Shown piece by piece: positions 29,424 through 38,213 of a stretch of DNA of 57,432 bases (position 1 is its first letter; each line of letters opens with the position of its first letter). Origin of the DNA: a virus. The stretch covers positions 1 to 57,432 of the IMG/VR virus record IMGVR_UViG_3300029787_000052, one strand, 5' to 3'. Position numbers and translations under genes: made by a program. The notes under the pieces were generated by a model. The model was given only the letters and a program-made list of their open reading frames with translations. It ran no database searches and had not been told where the DNA came from.

Positions 29424-31952
29424 ATGGCTATAGAGAAACCCTTGGTGAGTGGACCGTTTCCAGAAGAAACGGAAGAAGTAATCGAGGTTGATACCGAGCA
29501 GGACGAGGCTGACGTATCAATAGGTGTTCTCAATCCTGAGGCTGTTTCGATTGAAACCGAGGACGGCGGCGTGATCATTGAGTTTGATCCGCGCTCTGAA
29601 GACGAAGACCCAGACGCCAGCGCACACAATGCAAACCTTGCCGAGTTCATGGAAGACGGTGACTTGCAACATCTTGCGATGGAGTTGATGGGTCAATATG
29701 AGTCAGACCGTATGTCCCGCAAAGACTGGGAAACAACATACATCAAGGGTCTTGATCTTCTCGGTCTCAAAATCGAAGACAGAACACAGCCGTTTCCCGG
29801 TGCCTGTGGTGTCTTCCATCCCGTGCTGACAGAAAGCATTATTCGCTATCAGGCGCACTCCATGATGGAAACCTTTCCTTCTTCCGGTCCCGTCAAGACG
29901 CAGGTGCTTGGCAACATAGATACGGAAAAAGAAGAACAGGCTCTTCGTGTGCAGAATGAAATGAACTTCCAGATCACGGAAGTCATGACTGACTATCGCA
30001 GCGAGCATGAGCAGCTATTGTTTCATCTGCCGCTCGCGGGATCAGCCTTCAAGAAAATTTATTACGACGTAGATATGGGCAGGGCGTGTGCCGTGTTTGT
30101 ACCAGCGGAAGACTTGGTTGTGGCGTATGGCGCGACTGACCTGAGAAGCTGTCAGCGGTTCACCCATGTAATGAAGAAGACGACCAACGAAGTCAGAAAG
30201 CTACAGGTGGCGGGGTTCTACAGGGATGTTGATCTTCCTGAGCCAAGCCCTGATTACAGCCAGATACAATCTGCCTATGATCGCATTCAGGGTGATGATC
30301 CGTCTGTCGAGTATGATGATCGCTATACCCTTCTTGAAATGCACGTTGACCTTGATCTTGAAGGATACGAAGACGAGAAGGACGGTGAGCCGACAGGGAT
30401 TGCGTGTCCGTATGTTGTGACCATCGATAGCCAGTCTCGCGACATTCTTTCAATTCGCAAGAACTGGAACAAGGGCGACGAGCGCAAGATGCGGCGTATG
30501 CACTTCTCGCACTACAAATTTATGCCGGGACTTGGGTTCTACGGGATTGGACTGACCCACATGATCGGTGGCATGGCAAAGTCTGCCACGTCTATTCTGC
30601 GCCAGCTAGTTGATGCCGGAACCCTGAGCAATCTTCCCGCAGGTCTGAAGACGCGAGGCTTGCGGATTAAGGGTGACGATTCACCGATAGCTCCCGGCGA
30701 GTTTCGTGACGTTGATGTACCCGGAGGCTCGATCCGCGACAACATAAGCTTCATGCCATACAAGGAACCGTCTGGAACTCTTTACCAGTTGCTTGGCACA
30801 ATCGTTGACGAAGCCCGTAAATATGCGGCTGTTCCCGATATGAATATCGGAGAGATGAGCAATCAGGCTCCCGTTGGCTCCACGCTTGCTATCCTTGAAC
30901 GATCCATGAAAGTCATGTCTGCGTGTCAGGCGCGGCTACATGCTTCCTTGCGTAACGAGTTCAAGATACTAGCGGGTGTTATCAAAGACTTCCTTCCCGC
31001 CGTCTATGACTACGAAGTCAATGGAGACGCCAATCGTAAGACGGACTTTGATGACCGCATTGATGTAATTCCTGTTTCGGACCCCAACGCTACGACAATG
31101 GCGCAGCGGATTATGCAGTATCAGGCTGCGCTCCAACTCGCCCAGCAAGCCCCACAAATGTATGACTTGCCCCAGCTTCACAAGCAAATGCTGGAAACTC
31201 TGGGTATCCAGAACGTAGACAAGATTATTCCTGTCGGCGCGGAGGTTATGCCGGAAGACCCTGTCAGCGAAAACATGAACATAATTAACATGAAGCCCGT
31301 CAAGGCTTTCGCTTATCAGGATCATGAAGCACACATCCGTACCCATATGGCAGCTATACAAGACCCGAAGATACTGGCTCTCGTACAGCAGTCGCCTAAC
31401 GCTGCTGCAATACAAGCTGCGCTTGAGGCTCATCTTCGTGAACATCTGGCGTTCCAGTATCGTTCTGAAATTGAAGAGCAGCTTGGTGTCGAGCTTCCCC
31501 CGATTGGAGAGCCGCTGCCACGCGACGTGGAGCAAAGGCTTGCAGGTCTTGTGGCCGCTGCCGCAGAGAAGCTTCTGCAAAAAGATATCGCGGAAGCTCA
31601 GGCCGAAGAAAACCGCAAAAGAATGGAAGACCCCGTTGTTCAGATGCAGCAGGAAGAGCTTCGATTGCAAGCGGCGGATATCGAGCGGAAAGCCAAGGGA
31701 GACCAGATGCGTGTCGAAGCTGACCTTCTCAAAACCCAGACAACGGCAGAGACAGAGCGGATGCGTATTTCATCTCAGGAGAAAACGACGGGCGCTCAGA
31801 TTGGGGCCAAGATTGCAACGGAAAGCATGAAGGCTGCTGTCGATGACAATGAGACCTCGTCTAAGGAGAAGATCGAAGGTGCCAAGCTAGGGGCCAAGAT
31901 TGCTGAAGACATTGTGGAGGCCGCAGGTAATGCCAGCAAAAAAGAAGACTAA
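29424..31952 (+). CDS. portal protein (P22-type, large)
   Basis: The 842-residue protein forms the ring through which DNA enters. The N-terminal 60 residues are acidic and disordered. The central portal fold includes DRTQPFPGACGVFHPVL, LAGSAFKKIYYD, SHYKFMPGLGFYGIGLTHMI and SNQAPVGSTLAILERSMK, patterns seen in marine podovirus portals. A C-terminal long coiled coil (about 680-840, Glu/Lys/Gln-rich) may form the crown or barrel. It follows terL, and 23 bases overlap the next gene. Confidence 0.92.
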   Translation: MAIEKPLVSGPFPEETEEVIEVDTEQDEADVSIGVLNPEAVSIETEDGGVIIEFDPRSEDEDPDASAHNANLAEFMEDGDLQHLAMELMGQYESDRMSRKDWETTYIKGLDLLGLKIEDRTQPFPGACGVFHPVLTESIIRYQAHSMMETFPSSGPVKTQVLGNIDTEKEEQALRVQNEMNFQITEVMTDYRSEHEQLLFHLPLAGSAFKKIYYDVDMGRACAVFVPAEDLVVAYGATDLRSCQRFTHVMKKTTNEVRKLQVAGFYRDVDLPEPSPDYSQIQSAYDRIQGDDPSVEYDDRYTLLEMHVDLDLEGYEDEKDGEPTGIACPYVVTIDSQSRDILSIRKNWNKGDERKMRRMHFSHYKFMPGLGFYGIGLTHMIGGMAKSATSILRQLVDAGTLSNLPAGLKTRGLRIKGDDSPIAPGEFRDVDVPGGSIRDNISFMPYKEPSGTLYQLLGTIVDEARKYAAVPDMNIGEMSNQAPVGSTLAILERSMKVMSACQARLHASLRNEFKILAGVIKDFLPAVYDYEVNGDANRKTDFDDRIDVIPVSDPNATTMAQRIMQYQAALQLAQQAPQMYDLPQLHKQMLETLGIQNVDKIIPVGAEVMPEDPVSENMNIINMKPVKAFAYQDHEAHIRTHMAAIQDPKILALVQQSPNAAAIQAALEAHLREHLAFQYRSEIEEQLGVELPPIGEPLPRDVEQRLAGLVAAAAEKLLQKDIAEAQAEENRKRMEDPVVQMQQEELRLQAADIERKAKGDQMRVEADLLKTQTTAETERMRISSQEKTTGAQIGAKIATESMKAAVDDNETSSKEKIEGAKLGAKIAEDIVEAAGNASKKED

Positions 31953-32118
31953 GTCACGAGTTAACGAAGCGGGAAACTACACAAAGCCCACCATGCGTAA
32001 ACGCCTGTTCAATAAGATTAAGGCGGGAGGCAAAGGCGGAAAACCGGGACAGTGGTCGGCAAGAAAGGCCCAGATGCTGGCTTCCCAGTACAAGAAAGCT
32101 GGTGGAGGTTATAAATAA
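31930..32118 (+). CDS. small basic conserved phage protein
   Basis: 62 residues from the preferred ATG at 31930, inside the portal 3' end; a longer upstream frame lacks a site. The sequence KSRVNEAGNYTKPTMRKRLF and GGKGGKPGQWSARKAQMLA is a conserved, very basic pattern in marine phage head clusters. It may bind DNA or act in head assembly. The stop overlaps the next start (TAATG). Confidence 0.72.
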   Translation: MPAKKKTKSRVNEAGNYTKPTMRKRLFNKIKAGGKGGKPGQWSARKAQMLASQYKKAGGGYK

Positions 32119-32291
32119 TGGCCGTCAAAAAGAAAGCTCCCGGCAAGCTGACCAAGCGTCAGGAAGACACCCTGAAGAAACACGCCGTTCACCACACCAA
32201 AAAACACATGACTGAAATGAGAAAGGTCATGCGAAACGGTGGCACCTTTACCGCAGCGCACAAGCAAGCGATGAAAAAGGTCGGCAAGTAA
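32118..32291 (+). CDS. 57-residue basic protein
   Basis: The frame opens MAVKKKAPGKLTKRQEDTLK, has HAVHHTKKH, and ends MKKVGK. It is linked by TAATG overlaps to the genes on both sides, which supports translation. Highly Lys/His-rich, it is probably a nucleic-acid-binding or head-associated small protein. No recognised family. Confidence 0.7.
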   Translation: MAVKKKAPGKLTKRQEDTLKKHAVHHTKKHMTEMRKVMRNGGTFTAAHKQAMKKVGK

Positions 32292-32542
32292 TGGCCCTTA
32301 AAAAATCCCAGAAATCCCTGAAGAATTGGACAAAGCAGAAGTGGCGAACCAAGTCTGGCAAGCCGTCCACGCAGGGGAAGAAGGCAACAGGGGAAAGGTA
32401 TCTTCCAGAAAAAGCTATCAAGAAATTAAGCTCCAAGGAATACGCGGCTACCACAAAGGCTAAACGCAAAGGTACAAAGAAAGGTAAGCAGCACGTCGCG
32501 CAACCCAAAAAAATTGCAAAGAAAACAAGGAGGTATCGTTAG
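32291..32542 (+). CDS. small basic protein, DUF5872-like
   Basis: The 83-residue, Lys-rich protein has KSLKNWTKQKWRTKSGKPST and RYLPEKAIKKLSSKEYAATT, a pattern common in marine phages and resembling DUF5872. The TRRYR tail is also basic. It is translationally coupled at both ends (TAATG before, TAGTG after). The role is unknown; DNA binding or capsid assembly is possible. Confidence 0.72.
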   Translation: MALKKSQKSLKNWTKQKWRTKSGKPSTQGKKATGERYLPEKAIKKLSSKEYAATTKAKRKGTKKGKQHVAQPKKIAKKTRRYR

Positions 32543-32742
32543 TGAGTATACAAGGCGACCACATATTGACTCGTCTACAGAAGTTCATGCGAGAACAGAT
32601 GAACGACGGGGCAGACCATCTTGCGTCTGGTGGTGCAAAGGATATGGCTGAGTACAGTCGCATGGTCGGACGCATAGAAGGAATAGCTATGGTAGAGAGG
32701 GAGATGGTTGATCTCTCTAGCAAGCTTCAAGACGATGACTAA
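32542..32742 (+). CDS. small helical protein, GTG start
   Basis: The 66-residue protein starts at GTG with AAGGAGG nine bases upstream. It is helical, with RMVGRIEGIAMVEREMVDLS, a pattern common in phage head clusters, and an acidic end. The function is unknown. Confidence 0.68.
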   Translation: MSIQGDHILTRLQKFMREQMNDGADHLASGGAKDMAEYSRMVGRIEGIAMVEREMVDLSSKLQDDD

Positions 32743-32807
32743 ACAGGATACCGCTGTGCCTGTAATAATTCAGCGCGAATCGAGCATTGCTCGCGGAGAC
32801 AGAAAGA

Positions 32808-33212
32808 ATGACGAAGACGTTAGAGAAGGAGCGCCCGTCGCTCAAAGAGGTAGTTGAAGAAGAAACAGCCTCTCAGTTACCCAAGCCCTGTGGCTATAAA
32901 ATACTGATAGCCCTCCCCGAAATCGAAGAAACCACTGAAGGTGGCATCATCAAGCCCGACATAGTCAGGGAGCTTGAAGAGTATTCTACAGTGGTAGGCT
33001 TTGTGCTGAAGTTGGGTCCAGATTGTTACGACCAGACGGCAGATCAGAGCAAGAAGTTCCCTACGGGAGCTTACTGTAAGGAAGGGGACTTTATCCTGTT
33101 CCGTGCTTTTCAGGGAACCCGCATCCGTATCCACGGTAAAGAGTTTCGTCTTATTAACGACGATAATGTTGAAGCTGTTGTGGAAGACCCACGCGGCATT
33201 ACGAGGGCTTAG
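32808..33212 (+). CDS. GroES-like co-chaperonin (Cpn10)
   Basis: About 134 residues from the ATG at 32808; a TTG at 32787 would add seven. The core PCGYKILIALPEIEETTEGG, IIKPD, GFVLKLGPDCYD and GDFILFRAFQGTRIRIHGKE matches the Cpn10 barrel with its mobile loop. Phage GroES homologues (T4 gp31 is the model) help host GroEL fold large capsid proteins. It lies three bases before the scaffold gene, a fitting place. Confidence 0.9.
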   Translation: MTKTLEKERPSLKEVVEEETASQLPKPCGYKILIALPEIEETTEGGIIKPDIVRELEEYSTVVGFVLKLGPDCYDQTADQSKKFPTGAYCKEGDFILFRAFQGTRIRIHGKEFRLINDDNVEAVVEDPRGITRA

Positions 33213-33214
33213 AG

Positions 33215-34195
33215 ATGGCTGAAGAAAAACCCGAAGTATCGAAAGAACCTCAAGAAGAGCTTTTTGAGATTGAGGTTATTGATGACACCCCGGAAGAAGA
33301 TCGTCCTTTCTTGGACAAGGGCGCTTCTGATGATGAAGACGAAATCAAGGGTGTCGGTCAACGAGCGCAGGACAGGATTGGTCAGCTTAAGCGTGAGTTT
33401 CATGACAAGCGGCGTGAAGCTGAAGCAGCGCAACGTATGCAGACTGAAGCTATCAATGTTGCCCAGACCATACGTCAGGAGAATGAACAGCTTAAGGCTT
33501 TGTTAAAAAGCGGTAATTCGGCTTTGTTCGATGTGACCAAAGCAAAGAACGACGCTGATCTTGCTCAGGCACAGTCAGACTTGACTAAAGCTTATGACGA
33601 AGGAAACGCTGAAGAAATTGTTTCTGCTCAGACACAGCTTAACGAGTTAATGTTTGACGGACGCAAGCTTCAGGAAGCGATTAGTCAGCGAGAGGTTCTT
33701 GCCCAAACCCCGGCCCCTGCCGCTGCCGCACCGCAAAAACCTGATATTACTCTGACAGAGCGGGACGCGGATTGGATAAGGAAAAACCCGTGGTTCCAGA
33801 AAGATCAAAAGCTAACTGCTTATGCAATGGGTTTGCATTATGAGCTTACGCAGCAAAAGGGAGTTCATCCCAATGGTTCAGAGTATTACGAGATGATCGA
33901 TGAGGAAATGCGAAAACATTTCCCTATTGACGAAATTAACAATAACTACCAAAATGGTTCTACAGAAAGTTCTGTTTCTTCTGATGTTCGTGAGTCAACG
34001 GATGCTGAAAGTATTTCAGTAGAAGTTGAATCGGAAGAAACAGTGGCCCCCGTGGTTGCGCCAGCTACTCGTAGCAGTAACAAAAAACCAACGCGAGCCA
34101 AACTCACGAAGACCCAAGTGGACCTCGCTAGAAAGCTTGGGATTACTAACGAACAGTACGCGAAGCAGCTTTTGAAGGAGCAAGCGAATGGCTAA
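33215..34195 (+). CDS. capsid scaffolding protein
   Basis: The 326-residue protein has an acidic N-terminus, a long charged coiled coil (about 50-160), an Ala/Pro linker, the motif RDADWIRKNPWFQKDQKLTA and a basic C-terminus (SNKKPTRAKLTKTQVDLARK), the capsid-binding end of many scaffolds. It is followed, with one small gene between, by the decoration-like and major capsid genes. Confidence 0.82.
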   Translation: MAEEKPEVSKEPQEELFEIEVIDDTPEEDRPFLDKGASDDEDEIKGVGQRAQDRIGQLKREFHDKRREAEAAQRMQTEAINVAQTIRQENEQLKALLKSGNSALFDVTKAKNDADLAQAQSDLTKAYDEGNAEEIVSAQTQLNELMFDGRKLQEAISQREVLAQTPAPAAAAPQKPDITLTERDADWIRKNPWFQKDQKLTAYAMGLHYELTQQKGVHPNGSEYYEMIDEEMRKHFPIDEINNNYQNGSTESSVSSDVRESTDAESISVEVESEETVAPVVAPATRSSNKKPTRAKLTKTQVDLARKLGITNEQYAKQLLKEQANG

Positions 34196-34694
34196 AGATA
34201 AAGATGATAGTGAACTGTTCGACGGTGATAAGCGCGAATCGAGAACCGCCGCCAGCTTGGGTGATAGAGAAACCCGCGAGATGAGTGAGCGCGAAAAAAG
34301 CTGGGCACCTCCGTCACTTCTGCCTGAGCCAACTCCTGTAGACGGTTATGTGTATCGATGGATACGCACGGCCACTTTAGGGGAAGCCGACAACACGAAT
34401 GTTTCTCAACGCTTTAGAGAGGGTTGGGAACCTGTTCCTGTTGACGACCATCCTGAAATGCAAGTCCTGACTGACCACAACTCGCGGTTTGAAGGGTCTA
34501 TTGAAGTTGGTGGTTTATTGCTTTGTCGCACCGCTGAAGAAAATATGCGGAAGCGGGATGACTACTATGCAAGCAAAACCAAACAGCAGATTGATGCAGT
34601 TGACCAGAGCTATCTAAGAGAAAGCGACCCACGGATGCCTGTTCTCCGTCCAGAGAACTCGACGCGGGTTGGTTTCGGAAATGGCCGCTCATAG
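34188..34694 (+). CDS. conserved head-cluster protein
   Basis: The 168-residue protein is acidic and basic at its N-terminus, followed by PVDGYVYRWIRTATLGEADN and RFREGWEPVPVDDHPE, a pattern seen in marine phages next to capsid genes. Overlaps the scaffold stop by eight bases. No fold recognised; possible head-assembly or minor head protein. Confidence 0.7.
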   Translation: MAKDKDDSELFDGDKRESRTAASLGDRETREMSEREKSWAPPSLLPEPTPVDGYVYRWIRTATLGEADNTNVSQRFREGWEPVPVDDHPEMQVLTDHNSRFEGSIEVGGLLLCRTAEENMRKRDDYYASKTKQQIDAVDQSYLRESDPRMPVLRPENSTRVGFGNGRS

Positions 34695-34714
34695 TAAGTC
34701 CTATGGGTTTTTTT
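34690..34714 (+). terminator. weak terminator before capsid genes
   Basis: CATAG (34690-34694) and CTATG (34701-34705) form a short stem followed by GG and seven T's. The stem is weak, so read-through is likely. It could set relative levels of scaffold and capsid transcripts. Confidence 0.4.
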
Positions 34715-34742
34715 CAACTGAAGATGCGAAAAGGAGACAGAA

Positions 34743-35345
34743 ATGTCCTCAACTGCTGCACCCTTCGGTCTGCGCCCCATTGGTCGGTTGGATAGTGGTT
34801 CGTTAGAAGTATCGCGCCAGTATCCAATAGCCTCAGGCTATGGCACAGCTATCTGCGTAGGTGACATTGTTCAACTAGTAGATGGCGGAACCGCCACCAC
34901 CATTGAGAAGCAGTCCGCAACGGGCGACGACTCAACCGCCATTGATATGGTCGGTATTTTCATGGGCTGTAAATATACAGACCCCAACTCTGGACAACTT
35001 ACGTTTAGTCAAAAGTGGCCAGCCAGTTTGGTTGCCTCTGATGCTATGGCGTATGTGGTTGATGATCCTAATGTTCTGTTCACCATCCAAGCGGATGCTG
35101 CGCCTACTAACGTAGGGGACATTTACGGGAAAAACACTCTTCTAATCCAGACTGCGCCTAACACCACTTTGAATGTTAGCCGTGTTGCTCTGGATATTTC
35201 TGAACTTTCTACCGATGCTCAGAACCCAATTCGGGTAATTGACTATCTCGGCGGAAACGAAGGGGATGAGAAGGGTACGACTTTCCCAATTCTGGTGTGC
35301 AAGTTTAACTATCACCAGCATTCATCCACAACTGGTTCGGCATAG
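34743..35345 (+). CDS. conserved structural protein, capsid decoration-like
   Basis: The 200-residue, Thr/Ser-rich protein begins AAPFGLRPIGRLDSGSLEVS and contains beta-rich segments, the pattern of a head protein preceding the major capsid gene in many marine podoviruses. AAGGAG precedes the ATG. A decoration or head-stabilising role is inferred from position and composition. Confidence 0.72.
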   Translation: MSSTAAPFGLRPIGRLDSGSLEVSRQYPIASGYGTAICVGDIVQLVDGGTATTIEKQSATGDDSTAIDMVGIFMGCKYTDPNSGQLTFSQKWPASLVASDAMAYVVDDPNVLFTIQADAAPTNVGDIYGKNTLLIQTAPNTTLNVSRVALDISELSTDAQNPIRVIDYLGGNEGDEKGTTFPILVCKFNYHQHSSTTGSA

Positions 35346-35357
35346 GGGGATTGAGTT

Positions 35358-36266
35358 ATGGCTATTGCAAGAACACAACTCCTTAAAGAACTTCTTCCGG
35401 GCCTAAACGCCCTGTTCGGTTTGGAGTACGAAAAGTACGAAGACGAACACACGATGATCTACGAGACAGAAAGTTCTGATCGTAGCTTTGAGGAAGAAGT
35501 TAAGTTGTCTGGATTTGGTTCCGCCCCGGTTAAGCCCGAAGGCGAAGCTATTTCTTACGACAGCGCACAAGAGTCATTTACGGCTCGGTATAACCATGAG
35601 ACGGTTGCTATGGGCTTTTCCATTACCGAAGAGGCAATGGAAGACAACCTGTATGACTCGCTCTCGGCTCGTTATACCAAGGCTCTGGCTCGTGGCATGG
35701 CTTACAGCAAGCAGACCAAGGCTGTTACTCCCCTGAATACGGGGTTTGACACCTACCAGTCTGGTGATGGTGTAACGCTGTTTAATGCTTCTCACCCAAC
35801 GGTTGCGGGTGGCACGAACTCCAACCGTCCAGCAACAGCGGCTGACTTGAACGAAACCACTCTTGAGAATGCGGTAATTGATATTGCTGCATACGTTGAT
35901 GAGCGTGGTCTTCTTATTGCAGCCCGTCCGCGTAGGTTGATTATTCCACCTGCACTGACATTTGTTGCAACTCGTATTCTCCAGTCGGAGCTTCGGGTTG
36001 GAACTGCTGATAACGACATCAATGCTATTCGTAGCAACGGTTCGATTCCAGAAGGCTATGAGGTCAACCACTACCTGACCGATACCAATGCCTTCTTTAT
36101 CGTTACCGATGTTCCTAATGGCATGAAGCACTTCGAGCGCACTCCCATGCAGACCAGCATGGACGGTGACTTCGATACTGGTAATGTTCGTTACAAGGCA
36201 CGGGAACGCTACTCCTTCGGAGTATCTGACCCTCTCGGAATTTACGGTTCTCCGGGTTCTTCCTAA
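35358..36266 (+). CDS. major capsid protein
   Basis: The 302-residue protein follows scaffold and decoration-like genes and is followed by a strong terminator, as expected for the most abundant late product. It shows KELLPGLNALFGLEYEKYED, a Glu-rich E-loop-like region and SITEEAMEDNLYDSLSARYT, FNASHPTVAGGTNSNRP and LIIPPALTFVATRILQSE, features of HK97-fold capsids in this phage group. No N-terminal delta domain is visible; the separate scaffold replaces it. Confidence 0.93.
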   Translation: MAIARTQLLKELLPGLNALFGLEYEKYEDEHTMIYETESSDRSFEEEVKLSGFGSAPVKPEGEAISYDSAQESFTARYNHETVAMGFSITEEAMEDNLYDSLSARYTKALARGMAYSKQTKAVTPLNTGFDTYQSGDGVTLFNASHPTVAGGTNSNRPATAADLNETTLENAVIDIAAYVDERGLLIAARPRRLIIPPALTFVATRILQSELRVGTADNDINAIRSNGSIPEGYEVNHYLTDTNAFFIVTDVPNGMKHFERTPMQTSMDGDFDTGNVRYKARERYSFGVSDPLGIYGSPGSS

Positions 36267-36275
36267 AACCGTAGG

Positions 36276-36303
36276 GGGGAGGGGTTCGCCCCTCCCCTTT
36301 TTT
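36276..36303 (+). terminator. strong Rho-independent terminator after capsid gene
   Basis: GGGGAGGGG pairs with CCCCTCCCC around a TTCG loop and is followed by six T's. It separates the capsid transcript from the decoration and tail genes. Since those continue on the same strand with no obvious new promoter, partial read-through is likely and would keep capsid mRNA most abundant. Confidence 0.92.
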
Positions 36304-36352
36304 ATACATCCTGACGGCGAAAGCCGACACTAGCCACGACAGGAGATATAAC

Positions 36353-37069
36353 ATGGCTGTGCATTTTACTGGACCGATCCTTCATGCAGGTAAGGATGGA
36401 AGCCGCAAATGGTTTTCTAACCTGCCCATCACCGCAAGCCCTGACTATGTCGTTTATATGGACGACTTCACGGGTATTGCTCTAGATTCAACAAATGACT
36501 GGACAGTGATCAAAGACAGCAGTGCTTCTGCTGCTCTTGGTGCTGACGCTGAAAGCGGGACATTGGTCCTGTCAAGTCAGGCAACCACCGACAATGATGG
36601 TGCTTCTGTACAAGGCAACGAAATTTTTGCCGTTAACGCAGATCGCGACATCTGGTTTGAGACCAAGCTTACCCCTACGGATGCAGAGGGTAGCAACATG
36701 GATATCTGTGTTGGTCTGACGGTTAACTTTGCGACCAACCCCGAAGCAATGCTTACTGCTGCTGACCGTATTGTGTTTCAGGTAAACGATGGTGACAGCA
36801 ACATTCTCTGCAAGACGGAGAAAGACGGTACGGAAACTTCAACGGATTCGGGGATTGATATTGCCAGCGGTACGGCAGTGACGCTCGGTTTCCATGTAAT
36901 CAACACATCAAGTGTTGAGTTTTTTGTAAACCGGCTTCTTGTAGCTACGCATACTGCCAATATCCCTGACGATGAGAATATGACTATTGGCGCTATGGAG
37001 CTTTCTGGTTCTGCTACAGGCACGAAGTCTATGGCGGTAGATTACCTGTTCGCTTCTCAAACTCGTTAG
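36353..37069 (+). CDS. structural protein, LamG/jelly-roll-like
   Basis: The 238-residue, beta-rich protein has MDDFTGIALDSTNDWTVIKD, IWFETKLTPTD and TLGFHVINTSSVEFFVNRL, the strand pattern of a concanavalin-like (LamG) sandwich. It lies just after the capsid gene and is likely a virion surface or decoration protein that may bind sugars. AGGAG precedes the ATG. Confidence 0.7.
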   Translation: MAVHFTGPILHAGKDGSRKWFSNLPITASPDYVVYMDDFTGIALDSTNDWTVIKDSSASAALGADAESGTLVLSSQATTDNDGASVQGNEIFAVNADRDIWFETKLTPTDAEGSNMDICVGLTVNFATNPEAMLTAADRIVFQVNDGDSNILCKTEKDGTETSTDSGIDIASGTAVTLGFHVINTSSVEFFVNRLLVATHTANIPDDENMTIGAMELSGSATGTKSMAVDYLFASQTR

Positions 37070-37079
37070 GAGATAGAAC

Positions 37080-37223
37080 ATGGCGACGAAACCAAAGGTT
37101 AAGGCTGCGGAAAAAAAGTCTGCACCTAAAGCTTCTGCAAAAAAGGCCGTTGCTGCCAGCACTCCCCCTGTGGGGAGTGCTGAGTACAAGTCCCTTGTCT
37201 TGCAGGGCAAGATAAAGGAGTAA
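37080..37223 (+). CDS. 47-residue Lys/Ala-rich protein
   Basis: The frame MATKPKVKAAEKKSAPKASA to SLVLQGKIKE lies between two structural genes with a ribosome site (AGGAG) and short spacing. It contains a perfect 11-bp DNA stem (37157-37167 with 37172-37182, loop CTGT) inside the coding sequence. The histone-H1-like composition suggests DNA or membrane binding. Many phages have such a Lys/Ala-rich gene here. Confidence 0.65.
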   Translation: MATKPKVKAAEKKSAPKASAKKAVAASTPPVGSAEYKSLVLQGKIKE

Positions 37224-37227
37224 GCTC

Positions 37228-37632
37228 GTGGCAGATGCGGTAACAACCCAAACGATTGTTGATGGCCAGAAAAACGCTGCGTTTAAGTTTACGAACATTA
37301 GTGACGGCTCAGGCGAAGCTGCCGTTGTCAAAGTTGATGTATCGGCACTTGAGAAAGAGCATGTGACTCAAAACGCATGTACCAAATTTACCATTGAACA
37401 GATTTGGTGGCAGTGTGTGGGGATGAAGGTTCAGTTGCTTTTTGACGCAACGAGCAATGCCTTTGTTATTGAGTTGGGTGAGACTTCTTCCGGTCATCAT
37501 GATTACAGGGATTTTGGCGGTATCTGGAACAATGCAGGTTCTGGTGTAACTGGTGACGTTCTGTTTACGACAGTTGGTCATGCCAGTAACGATACCTACA
37601 CAATTCTTATTTCCGGCAGAAAAAGTTACTGA
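37228..37632 (+). CDS. conserved structural protein, GTG start
   Basis: The 134-residue protein starts at GTG preceded by AAGGAG. It is beta-rich, with FKFTNISDGSGEAAVVKVDV, WWQCVGMKVQLLFDATSNAF and GDVLFTTVGHAS. Similar small proteins lie in the neck region of marine podoviruses. It may be a head-completion or decoration protein. Confidence 0.68.
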   Translation: MADAVTTQTIVDGQKNAAFKFTNISDGSGEAAVVKVDVSALEKEHVTQNACTKFTIEQIWWQCVGMKVQLLFDATSNAFVIELGETSSGHHDYRDFGGIWNNAGSGVTGDVLFTTVGHASNDTYTILISGRKSY

Positions 37633-37634
37633 TA

Positions 37635-37994
37635 ATGGCTAAGGCTTATCCCGGCGTAAAAAGGCTACCTAGTGGCGGCATTGAGTATCGCGGCACTAAG
37701 TTTGCTGGGTTTAATAAGCCAAAGCGGTCTAATCGTTCCGGCAAGAAAGGAATGGTTCTTGCTAAAGACGGCGATAAGATCAAGCTTATTCATTACGGTG
37801 ACTCGTCAATGGGGCACAACTATTCCCCTGAAGCTCGGAAAAGTTTTAAGGCTCGTCACGCAAAGAACATCAAAAAGGGCAAGATGTCTGCTGCGTACTG
37901 GGCTAATAAAGAGCTTTGGGGTGGCCCCGGAAAATCAAAGAAGTCTCCTCCTAAATCACAGAAATCTGTGAAGGGCGTTAAGAGGCGGTCATGA
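37635..37994 (+). CDS. small basic conserved phage protein
   Basis: The 119-residue Lys-rich protein has VLAKDGDKIKLIHYGDSSMG, HNYSPEARKSFKARHAKNI and MSAAYWANKELWGG, a pattern common in marine phages. The basic tail (KSKKSPPKSQKSVKGVKRRS) suggests DNA binding. The role is unknown. Confidence 0.72.
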   Translation: MAKAYPGVKRLPSGGIEYRGTKFAGFNKPKRSNRSGKKGMVLAKDGDKIKLIHYGDSSMGHNYSPEARKSFKARHAKNIKKGKMSAAYWANKELWGGPGKSKKSPPKSQKSVKGVKRRS

Positions 37995-38212
37995 GAGGGC
38001 ACTTGGTAACTGTTTTAACATCTTGCTGTTTAGCCATTGGCGGCTGGGCTATTTTGCTTTTGGTTGATATGGACAAGAAAGTAGCAGTGCTGGAAACTTC
38101 AGTTGCGGAAACAAACAAAAAGGTTGGAAAGAATTACGACCTTATAAAAATTGTTTTAACTGAGGTTCGTCCTGTAAGCGAAGTTTCTCACATTCCAATA
38201 AAAGGAAACTAA
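37991..38212 (+). CDS. small membrane protein with coiled coil
   Basis: The 73-residue protein has an N-terminal span (about 7-27, VLTSCCLAIGGWAILLLVDM) followed by a coiled-coil helix (KKVAVLETSVAETNKKVGKN). It is linked by an ATGA overlap to the previous gene. It could be a virion-associated or lysis protein. Confidence 0.62.
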   Translation: MRGHLVTVLTSCCLAIGGWAILLLVDMDKKVAVLETSVAETNKKVGKNYDLIKIVLTEVRPVSEVSHIPIKGN

Positions 38213-38213
38213 G

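Noticed and set aside
30969-31670. 233-codon minus-strand frame inside the portal gene
   Set aside because: Shadow of the portal coding sequence with no start-site support.
32735-32857. 40-codon frame between the GTG-start gene and the GroES-like gene
   Set aside because: No ribosome site, no motif, and a 50-base overlap with the co-chaperonin gene.
37623-37638. AAGTTACTGATAATGG as an eighth dispersed palindrome
   Set aside because: Only one arm matches; the sequence is explained by the stop codon and next start of adjoining genes.
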